The notes under the pieces were generated by a model. The model was not told where the DNA came from. It saw only the letters and a list, made by a program, of their open reading frames with translations, and did not search any database. From assembly GCF_950295315.1 (NCBI RefSeq), contig NC_080170.1, positions 96,011,597 to 96,075,596 on the forward strand: a stretch of 64,000 nucleotides of DNA. The letters run 5' to 3'. Shown piece by piece: positions 34,898-46,515 of the stretch. Position 1 is the first letter of the stretch. Every line of letters begins with the position of its first letter. The translations under genes and the position numbers were made by a program. The DNA is from Erinaceus europaeus. Lineage: Eukaryota > Chordata > Mammalia > Eulipotyphla > Erinaceidae.

Positions 34898-35190
34898 TAA
34901 AAGGAGGGAACTTAGAAGTTTGAGGCCAGGCAGTGGCACATCTAGCTAAGCACACATGTTACAATGCATAAGGAGGGTACTTAGAAGTTTGAGGCCAGGC
35001 AGTGGCACATCTAGCTAAGCACACATGTTACAATGCATAAGGAGGGTACTTAGAAGTTTGAGGCCAGGCAGTGGCACATCTAGTTAAGCACACATGTTAT
35101 AATGCATAAGGAGGGTACTTAGAAGTTTGAGGCCAGGCAGTGGCACATCTAGCTAAGCACACATGTTACAATGCATAAGGACTTGGATTC
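34898..35190 (+). repeat. 69-bp tandem repeat grown from a SINE head and its flank
   Basis: GAGGCCAGGCAGTGGCACAT starts at 34922, 34991, 35060 and 35129, exactly 69 bases apart. Each unit is about 48 bases of SINE head followed by the 20-base host flank AGGAGGGTACTTAGAAGTTT. The flank first occurs at 34900 before copy 1 (with A for T). Units differ at only about three sites, so the array is young. Confidence 0.95.
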
Positions 35191-35335
35191 ATGTTCTCCA
35201 TGCCCACCTGCAAGGGGGAAGCTTCACAAGTGGAGAATCAGAGCTACTGGTATACCCATCTCGCTCCTCTATTTACGTCTCCCCTCTCTATTTTTCTTTG
35301 TAGACAATAAATAAATGATATATGACTATTCTAAA
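35129..35335 (+). mobile_element. SINE form A (parent of the tandem array)
   Basis: The last head copy continues into a normal SINE body: CCCACCTGCAAGGGGGAAGC and a tail ending AGACAATAAATAAATG. Confidence 0.85.
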
Positions 35336-35594
35336 AGTAGCAAAATTAAAAAAAGAAGTTAATGGAAGATGTTAAGTCAGCTATAACAATTTCTGTTTAT
35401 AAGTTAAGACAAGAAATGGGAATTGTTCATTTTATTTATAAATTCTGACCTTCAAGAGCAGAGACATTTTGGTAGAGAAAATAAAAGCATGATTGGAGAG
35501 GTAGAGTGGAGGAGGAGTTAAAAAAAAAAAAGAGGATAGATATATGTTTCTAGAAGCTTTACATTGAAAAGAATATTTATTAGAAAGGATTCTG
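35336..35594. other. No recognisable feature
   Basis: Unique DNA with a short A run near 35521-35531. Confidence 0.5.
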
Positions 35595-36800
35595 CATTAA
35601 TTTTTTTTAAGTTTTGTTTATAAAAAAGAAACACTGACAGAAACCATAGGATAAGAGGGGTACAACTCCACAACAATTTTCATCACCAGAACTCTGTATC
35701 CCATCCCCACCCCTGGTAGCTTTCCTGTTCTTTATCCCTCTGGGAGTATCTGGAAATTTCAACCTTCTGCACCCCAAGGGACATTAGGGAGTGCAGAAGG
35801 TTGAAGGTCTGGCTTCTGTAATTGCTTCCCCCCACTGAACATGGGCGTTGATAGGTAGATCCATACTCCCAGCCTGTCTCTCTCTTTCTGTAGTGAGGTG
35901 AGACTCTGGGGAAGCTTGAGAAAGAAGAACAGAAAGGGAAACTCAAAGCAGGAGCTGACTGAGTTTGGAGTAGGGCACCAAAGCAAAAATCTCTGGGCGG
36001 AGGGTGAGGGTGGATGGATGCTCAACATCACTGGGTGGGGGTGGGGTGGGGGTAGGGGGTGTAGCGGAGGAGAGCATGGGACGGGACAAAGTCTTTTGGT
36101 GGTGGGAATGGTGTTTATGTATATTCGTATTAATATTCCTATTAATTAAATCACTATTTAATTAATATGAGAGGGGAAAATTGATTGAATATCTCAAGCT
36201 TTTTAATGCATAGACCATAATCTAAGTCTTTGAAATGTTGACTCTCTTAAAGGCTTAGACCAGGGAAAACAGAAGCAACTGGTGGCATTACTCTCTAAGA
36301 CACAGCTATTTACAAATAATGTCAAAGGACATAAATTATTGTGATGTTGTGTATAATACAGCAAACCCTAATAAGATTTTCAAAGTTAACCCAATTATAA
36401 GAAATAATTTTATTATAGCAATAACAATCCATTGCCTTCTTAAACCCTAAGACAGCAGGAACCTCCTGCTTCCTCTATAGAGCCTATATTCCCTTTGTTC
36501 CTGGAACCTCTAGGGTGGGGCTCACTTTCTGTATGCTTCTCTCAATTCATACCAAATGATATTTCATCTGCAGACCACAATCTAATCAATGCAAGGAGTA
36601 CCACTTCAGCATGCTTCACTTCAAACTGTATCCAGAGACGTCAGGCATGGCATGTCAACCCTTCAACCTCATTACTTGGGTGAGATCTTTCCTTTCTCAT
36701 AGGATTCTCTAATTCCATTTCTGGTGTTTTACTTCCTAACAAAGTCCCAATATATATATACCAGGTTCCATGATATAGGGCATATGGTCAAAGTTTTTTT
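35595..36800 (-). mobile_element. L1, long-UTR lineage, with inverted 5' segment (twin priming)
   Basis: 35600-35914 is the last 300 bases of the L1 3' UTR on the minus strand, with its A-rich tail at 35595-35635. From about 35915 to 36795 the sequence is the same L1 on the plus strand, from the end of ORF2 into the middle of the 3' UTR. The two blocks face each other and come from different parts of one L1, the usual product of twin priming with loss of the part between. No clear target duplication was found. Confidence 0.8.
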
Positions 36801-37190
36801 TTCTTTTTTTTTAACATATGAACCAAATAGCATTGCATTGTATTGCAATGCTCACGTGATGAAAAAAGGGAGAATTATGAAACTCTTCTTTGAGTTCACT
36901 TAGAGGGGAGGCAGATAGTGCATTGTGGAAGGCTTGACTTATTGGGGAACTAAAGTAATTCTACGCCAATGGACCTATTTGTATAAAGATTCATATGTAG
37001 ACGGGCTGGTGGATGTGGAAACCTACCATTGAGAAACTCCTAAAGCTATTGCTCTTCTAAACCAAAGGAAACAAGACCATCAACTGAGACCAACTGTTAA
37101 GATTTGAAAGTAGTTAAAATAGATGTAGCCATGCAAGAGTAGAGAGGGAAGAAACGAAAAACATGTGGTAAAACAATATTAAAAATAATA
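36801..37190. other. No recognisable feature
   Basis: Unique DNA. GCATTGCATTGTATTGCAATGC (36833-36854) is a small imperfect palindrome. Confidence 0.5.
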
Positions 37191-37193
37191 TGT

Positions 37194-37480
37194 AGGGGGC
37201 CCAGGAGGTGACGCACCCAGTTAAGCACACATAGTATTATATGCAAGGACCCTGGTTTGACTCCCCGGTCCCCACCTCCAACAGGTATGCTTCACAAGTG
37301 GTGAAGCAGGTCTGCAGGTGTCTCTTTGTCTCTCTTCCTCTCTATCTTCCCCTCTCTTCTCAATTTCCCTCTGATCTACTGGATTATAGAGAAAAAAATG
37401 GCTGCCACAAGTAATGGATTTATAGTGCTAGCACCAAGACCCATGAATAATACTGGAGGCAAGGAAGCAAAAGAAAAAAG
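37194..37480 (+). mobile_element. SINE form B
   Basis: GGGGGCCCAGGAGGTGACGC head, GCAGGTCTGCAGGTGTC, and the AATGGCTGCCACAAGTAATGG extension. The frames 37326-37672 on both strands cover it and are shadows. Confidence 0.8.
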
Positions 37481-38525
37481 AAAAACAATATTTAGAACTC
37501 TTTCCCAAAGCACACAGAATGCTGAGCTTCTTTCTTTACTACTGATGATGAAAAGTGCTAAGTTTTCCTTTAAACTGACCTTTTCTTCTGTTGATGAGTA
37601 AGAAAGTAGTAAATTGATGCCAGCATTAGAATGAATTCTGGTAAATGAGATTGAAGGTGAAATTTTCTTCAATCTGTTGTACCTCTAAAAGTTGTGTTGA
37701 TTTTAAATTTGCCATTAAAACTTTATGGCCATGTTTTTAAAGCTAATATAACACAACTATACCTCAAGCTGGCTGTTAGGATGTTCCAATTTCCAAGCCA
37801 GGGACAGGATGTGGAGGTGTTGGTGGCAGAAAACCAGTGTTATTAAGAAAATAAGAAGACATTAAGTTTTTTCCCAAGTTATGGTTGTAAAATGGCATTT
37901 GATATAATTATAGCCTATTTTTTTTTCTCTGAGAACAGGTCATATTGGAATTTTTTGTACCCACATACATAAAAAAGAATGTAGAAGTTTGGGAAAAATG
38001 TATCCTAATTATCATATTCCCACTGACATGCTGTCAATACTTTGAAATATGAGTTATCAATGAATTTGACTTGGCACCTGCCTATGAAAATGATGCTTCC
38101 TTTAGTACATTGCCATACTTGTCCTCCCCTAAAACACTTAGTCCCCTTTAAAAACAACAAAACAAAATTAACCTTTTAGTTCTTTTTGATACTTGTGGAA
38201 TGATAATGGAGCTTTGAATAGTTTTACTTGAAGTTCACACCTGTTTAATTCCAAATAAACTTGTTGAAACAAATGATAAAGACAGACCAAAGAACAAAGA
38301 GTTATATATTAAAAAAAACATAGTTAAAAACAAAACAAAACATAGATCTATGAAAACATTCTTTGCTAAATTATTTTTAACATTATCACTGGTGTTTATT
38401 AAAGCAAATGTTTGTCTGATTTGATATTATGTCCTTGAAATGAAAAATATTTCCCTTTGCCTAATCAAATTATTATTTACTCTCTAATTCTCTACTTTAA
38501 ACATAAAAGAAACAACAACAAAAGA
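37481..38525. other. No recognisable feature
   Basis: Unique AT-rich DNA; nothing assignable. Confidence 0.6.
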
Positions 38526-38528
38526 CAA

Positions 38529-38735
38529 TAGGGGCCAGACAGTAGAGTTGAGTGCACCTGTTACCATGTGCAAGGACCTAAGTTCAGGCTTCTAGTTCCC
38601 AGCTGCAGGGGGAAGCTTCATTAGCATTAGAACAGTGCTGTAGGTGCTTCTCTCTCTTCCTCTTCACTTCCTTTCCCCATTTTGACTTCTCTCTATCCTA
38701 GCAAATAAAATTAACACTAAAAAAAGAAATCCTTT
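38529..38735 (+). mobile_element. SINE form A
   Basis: GGGGCCAGACAGTAGAGTTG head, AGCTGCAGGGGGAAGCTTC and a TATCCTAGCAAATAAAATTAAC tail. Confidence 0.85.
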
Positions 38736-39004
38736 ATAAAAAAACAGAACTCATAACTCATCTATATTTTCAACTTTTGCTAGACAATAGTGGATTTTTC
38801 TTACCTCAATTTTATAATCATGGATTCTATCATTTTTGGAGATCTTTCTTTATTGTGTTCTCTCTGGAAGAAATTCTTGCAGGTTCTCTGTGATGAATAA
38901 GACTTATATTTTATGAAATAATCATATATATATATATAATCACAGTGGCTATGGAGGTATAGTATTTAGATCTTACTGTCAGAAAGAACTTGCTGTTCAA
39001 CTTC
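38736..39004. other. No recognisable feature
   Basis: Unique DNA with a short (AT)n near 38926-38938. Confidence 0.5.
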
Positions 39005-39018
39005 AAGAAATACAATTA

Positions 39019-39219
39019 CCCCGGCTCCCCACCTGCAGGAGAGTCTCTTCACAGGTGGTGAAGCAGGTCTGCAGGCGTCTATCTTTCTCTTCCCCCTCTG
39101 TCTTCCCCATATCTCTCCATTTCTCTCTGTCCTATCTAATGAGGACATCAATAACAACAATAATAACTACAACAACAAGGGAAAGAAAAGGGAAAATAAA
39201 TTAATTAGTTAATTTAAAA
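39019..39219 (+). mobile_element. SINE form B, 5'-truncated, with target duplication
   Basis: The head is missing: it starts at CCCGGCTCCCCACCTGCAGG. AAGAAATACAATTA flanks it at 39005-39018 and 39220-39233, so the truncation took place during insertion. Confidence 0.93.
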
Positions 39220-39373
39220 AAGAAATACAATTAGCTGATGTATTTTAGTTTTGGCACTTTTAATAATCATCTCAACTTTCAAGTTGAGGTATTACTTTTT
39301 CAAGACAGCCTCTAATTAAAAACTCAGTAGAACAGAGGCACTATGTCTGATCATTTCTGTACATGAGTTTCTT

Positions 39374-39611
39374 GAGAGCATGTTTGGAGGTTCTAGCAGG
39401 GGAGCGCAGCTACCCATATACCCTTGACCTAAGACTGGTCTGTCTCTATTCGGGGAAGGCCGTCCTCTTCGACCAAGCACACAGCTTCAGGAGGGACGCA
39501 CATGGAGCGGTGAGGGAGGAAGGGGGCACCCGCCTAGCCAGCCAGATCAGCCTAATCAACCCAGGCAGATCAATGGGGTGACAGATGTCGCAGCCAGATC
39601 ACCCTCACATC
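39374..39611 (-). pseudogene. RN7SK: 7SK small nuclear RNA retropseudogene
   Basis: On the minus strand it starts GGATGTGAGGGTGATCTGGC and follows 7SK RNA from its first base for about 240 of 330 bases. It includes the GACATCTGTCACCCCATTGA segment, the GCTAGGCGGGTG block, a CACCGCTCCATGTGCGTCC part and the GCAGCTTAGCG-CTCCCCTGCTAGAACCTCC stretch as GCTGCGCTCCCC. It stops within the 7SK body without poly-A. CATGAGTTTCTT flanks it (39362-39373 and 39612-39623). 7SK normally binds HEXIM and LARP7 to hold P-TEFb. This copy lacks its 3' stem and poly-U end and should be inert. Confidence 0.95.
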
Positions 39612-39623
39612 CATGAGTTTCTT

Positions 39624-40740
39624 TTTCATGGTACTTATTGCTCTAGAGCTCTGCACTCTTTGCTCTGGGTTGATCTTGATTTCTTCAGATCTGCAATAAG
39701 GATTGAAATGTATCCAGGTCCAGTCAGCTTGTTGTGTCTTTCAACTTTCATAGGGCTAATCCCTCTACATGTGAGTAAACTGTTTTCACTCCTAACATGA
39801 TTTTATTATTGTTCTAATAGAACTCTATTGACCATATAATCCTTCTCAGATGCTCATTATTTACTTGTGAGTACATTTCCACCTCTCTCTATATCATATG
39901 CCGAGATTATACAGTTCTTTAACTTGACTTCTACTCAAAGAAACTCATAAATTAATTGAAGAGAAAACATCATAAACATGAAATGAAAGGGAACTATGAA
40001 GTTATATTAGTTTGCAGTTGCTCTCTTTCAAATGATCACACTTAGGAAACTGAAAGGAGCACTCATTGTCTCAGAGTTCTATAAATTAGATGACTGGGCA
40101 GGCCTGGTTTGATATTTTGATTAGAGGCTCACAAGCCCCAAATTAAGATGAGACAGTTTGGGTTACTTTCTGGAAGGTCTAGGTAAGAAGTATGTCCCAA
40201 GTTGATCAGGTTTCTAGAATGACTTAGTATTTGTGGTCACACAGAAGCTCCTGTTTCATTGCTGGCTGTCATTTGGAGACTCTAAGCTGCTGCAGGTCTC
40301 CCTTAACCTCCACTATGGAGCTTCCCCTATTTTCAGATCAACAGTGGGGTTTTAACTCTATATCATTCTTAGAATCTATAACTTCCTCTACCTCACCTGA
40401 GAAAGCTCCACTTTTAAAAGGTTTATATCATTAGTTAAGTCTGACCTGGATAGTCTGTCTTTCCACTTGCTGAACTATAGCCAATTATTTAATCACCTCT
40501 CTAACATCTGCAAAACTTTTTTTACCAGCATAATCAGGGCTTGAATGAATTCTTCAGCGTAGTCCCAGGCTCAGTTCCCCACAGCACTGTAAACCACAGC
40601 TGAGTCATGCTCTGGTAATAAACAAACGAACAAATCTTGGGAAACCATTTTAGTATTTTATCTACCTCAGGAACATATGGTAAAATAGGCAAAACTGACT
40701 AAGTGAAATATGTATAGAAAGCAATGATAGCTTGTGTGAA
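39624..40740. other. Mostly unique DNA with a form-D SINE scrap
   Basis: A plus-strand form-D remnant is visible at about 40545-40640 (GTCCCAGGCTCAGTTCCCCACAGCAC, then GCTGAGTCATGCTCTGG). The rest is ordinary. Confidence 0.5.
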
Positions 40741-42631
40741 TTTTTTTTTAATTAAAAGGAAACACTGACAAAACTGCAGGATAAGAGGTGTACAAATCCA
40801 AAACAATTCCCACCACCAGAACCCTGTATCCCACCCCCTCCCTTGATAGCTTTCCTATTCTTTAACCCTCTGGGAGTACCCAAGGTCATTGTGGGATGCA
40901 GAAGGTGGGAGGTCTGCCTTCTGTAATTGCTTCCTCGCTCAACATGGGCATTGACAGGTCAATCCATACTCCCAGCCTGCCTCTCTCTTTCCCGAGTGGG
41001 GTGGGGTTCTGGGGAATTGGAGCTCTAGGACACATTGGCGGGATTGTCTGTCCAGGGAAGTCTGGTTGGCATCCTGCTAGCATCTGGAACCTGGTGGCTG
41101 AAAAGAGAATTAACATATAAAGCCAAACAAACTGTTGACCAATCATGAACCTAAAGGCTGGAATAGTGTAGATGAAGAGTTGGGGGGGGGGTCTCCACTT
41201 TGTAGATAACTAGTAGGCATATTTTAGTTATATGGCAAAGAGGCTGTGGCTATACTAGTTTTTTTTTTTTTTTTCTGAGCCTGAAATCTGATATCTGGAT
41301 CCAAGTTATTGTCTGGGGAGATGATGCCATGGCTGGCAGAAGGACCAGAAAGCTGCATCAGGGAAGAGGGTAGCTCCCAAATATGGGAAAAGTGTATTAA
41401 TATTTTTTACTGTAATCCTCATCAATTTGATCTGATCTGGGGCCCATATTCAGCAGAGGAGCCTATGTGACCTCTTCATCCCTGTAGATCTGAGCTCACA
41501 TTCTGCGATAATGAGTAGAAACGTTCTAAGCTGCGCCAATATTAGGACCCATCTTCCTCAGGTGTAGCATAGAGTATGTTATCCAGCCTCCTTTCAGAGA
41601 ATGGAACATTTGTCTACCATTGTTGATCCAAGTTGAGGGTAATGGGGGCCCTCAAAGGGGTCTATTTTGTTGTTCCTAATAGAGATGACCAGTAACAATG
41701 GAGAGAGGGATTTATTCAAGTCTAGGCCCATCATGTCTGCTTGGGAATCTCAGGACTCCCTGACTAGGGCCCCAGCTGATGGGGTGGCTTGATAGTGACT
41801 AAAGAGTCATCTTTAAAGTATACCAGTCTCTTGCCCTTATTCAGCTTTTGCAGTCCTTGCTTTGATAGGGTTAGCTTTGGAGTGAATGAGGGAACTGTAA
41901 TAGAAAGTAGATGAGGAGGGTATCTAAGTATACATCATTTCATTATGAACTTTATACTGACTCACTGAAGACTATTGTGTACTTTTGCTTTCAAGTATAT
42001 ATTTTGCCCTAATTTATGGATACATGTGAATGTAAGTTCTATCTCATGGGCCCTGGTCTATATCTAGGTTTTGAGACTTTGTTAGGAAGTGAACCTCCTG
42101 GAATGGAATTAGAGAATACTATGAAAGGAAAGGTCTCACCTGAGTAATGATGGTGAAGGATTGACATTCCATGCCTGATGTCTCAGGACATAGTCTTAAG
42201 TCAAGCATGCTGAGGTGGTACTCGTTGTGTTGATTAGATTGGGATCGGTGGATGCAATATCATTTGGTATGAGTTGAGAGAAGCATGCAGGAAAGTGATC
42301 CCCATCCTAGAGGTTCCATAGGCTCTATGGAGGGAGTGGGATGTTCCTGCGGTCTTAGGGTTTAAGAAGACAATAGATAGTTACTGCTATAATCACATTA
42401 TTTGGTAATTGGGTTAACTTTGAAATATCCCTTTGTTAGTATTTGCTGTATCATATACAACATCACCATAATTTATGTCCTTTGACATTATTTGTATATA
42501 GCTGTGCCACTGGTTGTTTCTGTTCTCCTGGTCTAAGCTTTTACGAGAGTCAACATATCAAAGACTAAGCCTATTATGATCTGTGCATTAATATTTTGAG
42601 ACATTCAATCAATTTTCCCCTCATATTATTA

Positions 42632-42922
42632 TTACTTTAAAAAATATTTATTTACTTATTCCCCTTCATTCCCCTTGTTTTTTATTGTTCTAGTTATTGT
42701 CATTGATGTCTTTTTTGCTAGATAGGACAGAGAGACATGGAGAGGGGGCTGGAAGATAGAGAGGGGGAGAGAAAAACAGACACCTGCAGACCTGCTTCAC
42801 TGCCTGTGAGGTGACTCCCCTGCAGGTGGGGAGCTGGAGGCTCATACTGGGATCCTTATGCTGGTCCTTGCGCTTTGCACCACATGCGCTTAACCCGCTG
42901 AGCTACCGCCGGACTCCCCCCT
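42632..42922 (-). mobile_element. SINE form B inserted in the L1 UTR
   Basis: CTCATATTATTA flanks it at 42620-42631 and 42923-42934. On the minus strand GGAGTCCGGCGGTAGCTCAG starts the head and GACAATAACTAGAACAATAA ends the tail. It is younger than the L1 that it splits. Confidence 0.93.
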
Positions 42923-43149
42923 CTCATATTATTAGATAATGATTTATATGACTACAATTTTATAGGAGTGTACATAAACACCTTTCCCACCACCAAAAGA
43001 CTGTGTCCCATCCCATTATCCCTCCTCTCCTTCCTAGTGAGGCCGAACATCCACCCTTACCCTCAACCTCAACCCAGGGTTTTTACTTTGGTGCCCTATT
43101 ACAAATTCAGTCAAATACTGCTTTGAGTTTCCCTTTCTGTTATTCTTTC

Positions 43150-43506
43150 TCAACTTCTGTTGATGAATGGGATTGTGCCATGCTCATCTTTGTCTTTTTG
43201 ACCCAGCTCACTTAACATAATTCCTTGTAGTTCCATCCAAGATGGGTCAGAGAAGGTGGGTTCATTGTGCTTAATAGCTGCATAGTATTCCATTGTGTAT
43301 ATATACCACAACTTTCTCAGCCACTCAAAAAAAAAGTAAATGACCCCATCCCAACAGCAACGCAGAAGGGTGTTCCTTTGTCCCCACACCCTCTCCAGCA
43401 TTTGTTGCTGCTGTCCTTTTTGATGTATGCCATTCTCACAGGGGTGAGGTGGTATCACAGTGCTGTCTTTATTTGCATTTCTCTGACAATCAGTGACCCG
43501 GAGCAA
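43150..43506 (-). pseudogene. L1 ORF2 C-terminal fragment, damaged
   Basis: It ends DEHGTIPFINRS like the copy at 2558 and carries [20 protein letters not shown] and DPSWMELQGIMLSELGQKDK. The stretch before EWLRKLW reads as a poly-Lys/Phe junction (near 43326-43335) that replaces about 200 expected bases. An internal deletion has therefore removed the YDPAIPLL and FIAAQF parts. The N-terminal parts in 43515-44050 lie in other frames. Confidence 0.88.
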
Positions 43507-44066
43507 TTTTTCACGTGTTTGTTAGCCTTTTGGATCTTTTCTATAGTGAATATTCTGTTCATATCCTCTGCCCATTTTTGGATGGGGTCATTTACTTTTT
43601 TTTGCTAGTTTTGCTGAGCTCTTTATATATTTTGATGATTAGTTTCTTGTCTGATGTATGGCATGTGAAGATCTTCTCTCATTCTGTGAGGGGTTTCTTT
43701 GTTTGTGTGATAGTTTCTTTGGTTGTGTAGAAGCTTTTCAATTTGATTTAGTCCCACTGGTTTGTTTCAGCTTTAGTCTTCCTTGCAATTGGGTTTGTAT
43801 CATCAAAGATGTCCTTGAGGTTTGGGTGGGAAAGTGTTCCACCAACGTTTTTCTGTAAGTTTCTGGTCTAACATCCAGGTCATTGATTCATTTGGAGTTG
43901 ATTTTTGTTTCTGGTGAGATAAAGTGGTTCAGTTTCATTCTTCTGTATGTTTCAACCCAGTTTTCCCAGAAACATATATTGAAGAGAGCTTCCTTTCCCC
44001 ATTTAATACTTTGTGTTCCCTTATCAAAGATTAGATGTCTATAGATGTGGGGATGTGAATTTTTAA

Positions 44067-44404
44067 AAAAATTTTTTATTTAAGAAAGGATTAATGAACA
44101 AAAACATAAGGTAGGAGGGGTACAACTCCACACAATTCCCACCACCCAATCTCCATAACCCACCCCCTCCCATGATAGCTTTCCCATTCTCTAGCCCTCT
44201 GGGAGCATGGACCCAGGGTCATTAAGGGTTGCAGAAGGTTGAAGGTCTGGCTTCTGTAATTGCTTCCCCGCTGAACATGGACATTGACTGGTCAGTCCAT
44301 ACTCCCAGTCTGCCTCTCTCTTTCCCTAGTAGGGTGGGTCTCTGGGGAAGCTGAGCTCCAGGACACATTGGTGGGGTCTTCAATCCAGGGAAGCCTGGCC
44401 AGCA
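44067..44404 (-). mobile_element. L1 3' end, 5'-truncated, with 18-base target duplication
   Basis: GGGGATGTGAATTTTTAA occurs at 44049-44066 and 44405-44422. The insert is the last 330 bases of a long-UTR L1, with A-tail at the left end. The minus frame 44292-44525 is a UTR shadow. Confidence 0.93.
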
Positions 44405-44422
44405 GGGGATGTGAATTTTTAA

Positions 44423-44689
44423 TGAAGAGTAGCAATATGTTCAATTGGAGGTAATTATAATCAAGAGAGAGCTGAAGATTAAAAATTTTATATTTTGTGA
44501 TAAGACATATAAATAGAGCTAACATTAAGTTAGTGGTATGGTATTTTAAAGAAACAGTTTAGTAATTTATCTTTTTTGGAAAATCACCAGAGGGGTTGAG
44601 TGACTGTGTTAAAGAAAGAAAGATCCAAAAGGCAAATGTTGCAAAGTAACCTAGAGTCAGATTGATCAAATGGAAACTAATAAACACCA
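44423..44689. other. No recognisable feature
   Basis: Unique-looking DNA. Confidence 0.5.
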
Positions 44690-44945
44690 ACAAGTTATTT
44701 TACCTGGTAGGGCTCCCGACCCAGTTTCAAACCCAGGAGTTCCATGGGAGGGACGTTTGGAGCTGTGGTATCTCTTTCCTTTGACTGTCTCTATATGAAA
44801 CAGTTGACTCAAAACAATGAAGTCTTGCATGTGTGAGGCCCCAGTGAAGAAAGCTAAGGAAAGCAATGGCAATGGCAAAAGGCAACAAAACATCACAGAA
44901 AAAACACCCCCCCCAATCCAAGACAAACAAACAAAAAATAGACAT
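44690..44945 (+). mobile_element. Degraded SINE
   Basis: TAGGGCTCCCGACCCAGTTTCAAACCC and a TGACTGTCTCTATATGAAAC tail recall a SINE; the long extension after it is unassigned. Confidence 0.4.
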
Positions 44946-46360
44946 TGATAATCAGCTGAGAGACACTGTCTAGACCAGGGCACTGGGAATAGTATGTGAA
45001 AGGGGAAGACTTTCATAATTCAGCAGGTAAATTGTGTTTTGTTTCCTCATAAATGTACTTTATGTACATAAATGTACTTTATGTGGAAAATACCAGAGTA
45101 AAAGCAGCCTAGAGTGACTTTTTGAATTGACAGTAGCAGAACTAGTTAACAGATGAGAGCAGGACAGGCAGACCAGAGGTAGGAGATAAATTCAGTACTG
45201 AAAATGTTAAAACTGAAATAGTTGTGGAATATCCACATCATTGATGTTTCTCTTATTGGATCAGTACAAAAACATACTTTTCTAATTTCCATTAAAATTG
45301 AAACAAATACCAGGAAAATTCCTGGAATTCCTCATAACCTTCTTGTTAACTGCTCTATTATTCTTTATTGCTAATATTATCTCAAATGTCTTTATATTTC
45401 ACTGTCCTGTTGACAAATCAAATAGACCTTTCTCTGTACTCAGTTCACTCAGTGCATCAGCAGTAATTGATATAGTTAATCTTCTACTCAAATCTTAAAG
45501 TTGGTTTAGTACCTGGTGTAAATTATAGAGTGAGAGTAATAAGTAATTATCATACGTTATGATTACCATACCAGTATGAAAACATCTGAATGAATAATCC
45601 AAGTTTTATACTTAAGACTTTTTCTCACTGTGAGCATGTGTGCATTTTTAAGTCTGAAAGTAAATATTAGACTGAGTAATTCAAAATTGTATGCACCAAC
45701 ATTATCTTTTTTCTTCTATAAAAGAATCAGTGGCTAGTGTATCTTTGTATACTTTGATCTTGTTGCCTTGCATACTTTCTCAGACAGGCCTGATAAAGTG
45801 AGTAGTGTTGCCTAGATTTCTGGGGCAGGGAGAGTGGAGAGACTGAAAGTGTTTCATTATTTGACAGCTTGCAATTTTCATTCTCTTATTCTAGCAATAT
45901 TAACATTTTCAGTAATGTACTATTCTTCATGCAGACAATGATATTATAAATTTTACATTCATTCATTTTCTTGGGAAATATTACAACAATGTAGAATTAT
46001 TTGAAGGAAGGAGGGAGTACTAAAGGAGTTTGGGGGAACAGGTGGTGGAAGAGGATGCTTGATAGAGGATGAGATGTACTGAGGCCCACCTTGAGGAAGT
46101 GTGGCAAAAGCACTCCTGTAAACCATTTCCACAACCAAGTGATATTGAAGTTGAAAAATTTATTTAAAAAAAAAAAACTGTATAGAGGGTTTATTGTTAT
46201 ATACATTCTACAGGTAAACAAAAATGTTCCTGTTCTAAGAAATAAAGTAATTACACCACTCTTACTTCCTGGCCTTTATAGTAAGTAATCATATTTGCAT
46301 GATTTTATCTCTTTATAGATGGAATCATTGAGTATGTAGGCCGTTATTCAACAGATCTAT
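44946..46360. other. Mostly unique DNA; possible poly-A insert
   Basis: A block ending in a 12-base A run near 46165-46176 (from about 46010) has the look of a retroelement 3' end but I cannot name it. Other frames (45298-45498) have no domain. Confidence 0.5.
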
Positions 46361-46364
46361 TTTT

Positions 46365-46515
46365 TTACTTTATATTATTTTTTTTTCCTTTAATTTCAAC
46401 CAGAGCAGTGCTTAGGTCTGTCTGGCTTATGGCAGTGCAGGGGATTGAACTTGGGGTCTTGGAGCCTCAGACATGAAAGTATTCTTTTTCATAACCATTA
46501 TGCTATCTCCCCAGA
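46365..46515 (-). mobile_element. SINE form D
   Basis: Plus-strand view: TTTCAACCAGAGCAGTGCTTAG, GATTGAACTTGGGGTCTTGG, AGCCTCAGACATGAAAGTATTC, CATAACCATTATGCTATCTCC: the reverse of form D. Confidence 0.75.

Larger units (their letters stand above)
40745..44050 (-). mobile_element. L1, long-UTR lineage: broken ORF2 end plus 3' UTR, with SINE inside
   Basis: On the minus strand a damaged ORF2 C-terminal part (about 44050-43150) leads into the long 3' UTR. The A-tail lies near 40742-40760. The UTR is interrupted at 42632-42922 by a SINE. It shares UTR blocks with 30-1095, 1206-2340 and 35915-36795 and is the most complete UTR in the window. Confidence 0.9.

Noticed and set aside
34898..35190. 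Evenly spaced repeats that might be taken for a CRISPR-like array
   Set aside because: Units are contiguous, 69 bases with no variable spacers, and consist of SINE head plus flank in a mammalian genome.
39374..39611. Functional 7SK gene
   Set aside because: The 3' third and terminator are missing and a target duplication flanks it, so it is a retrocopy.
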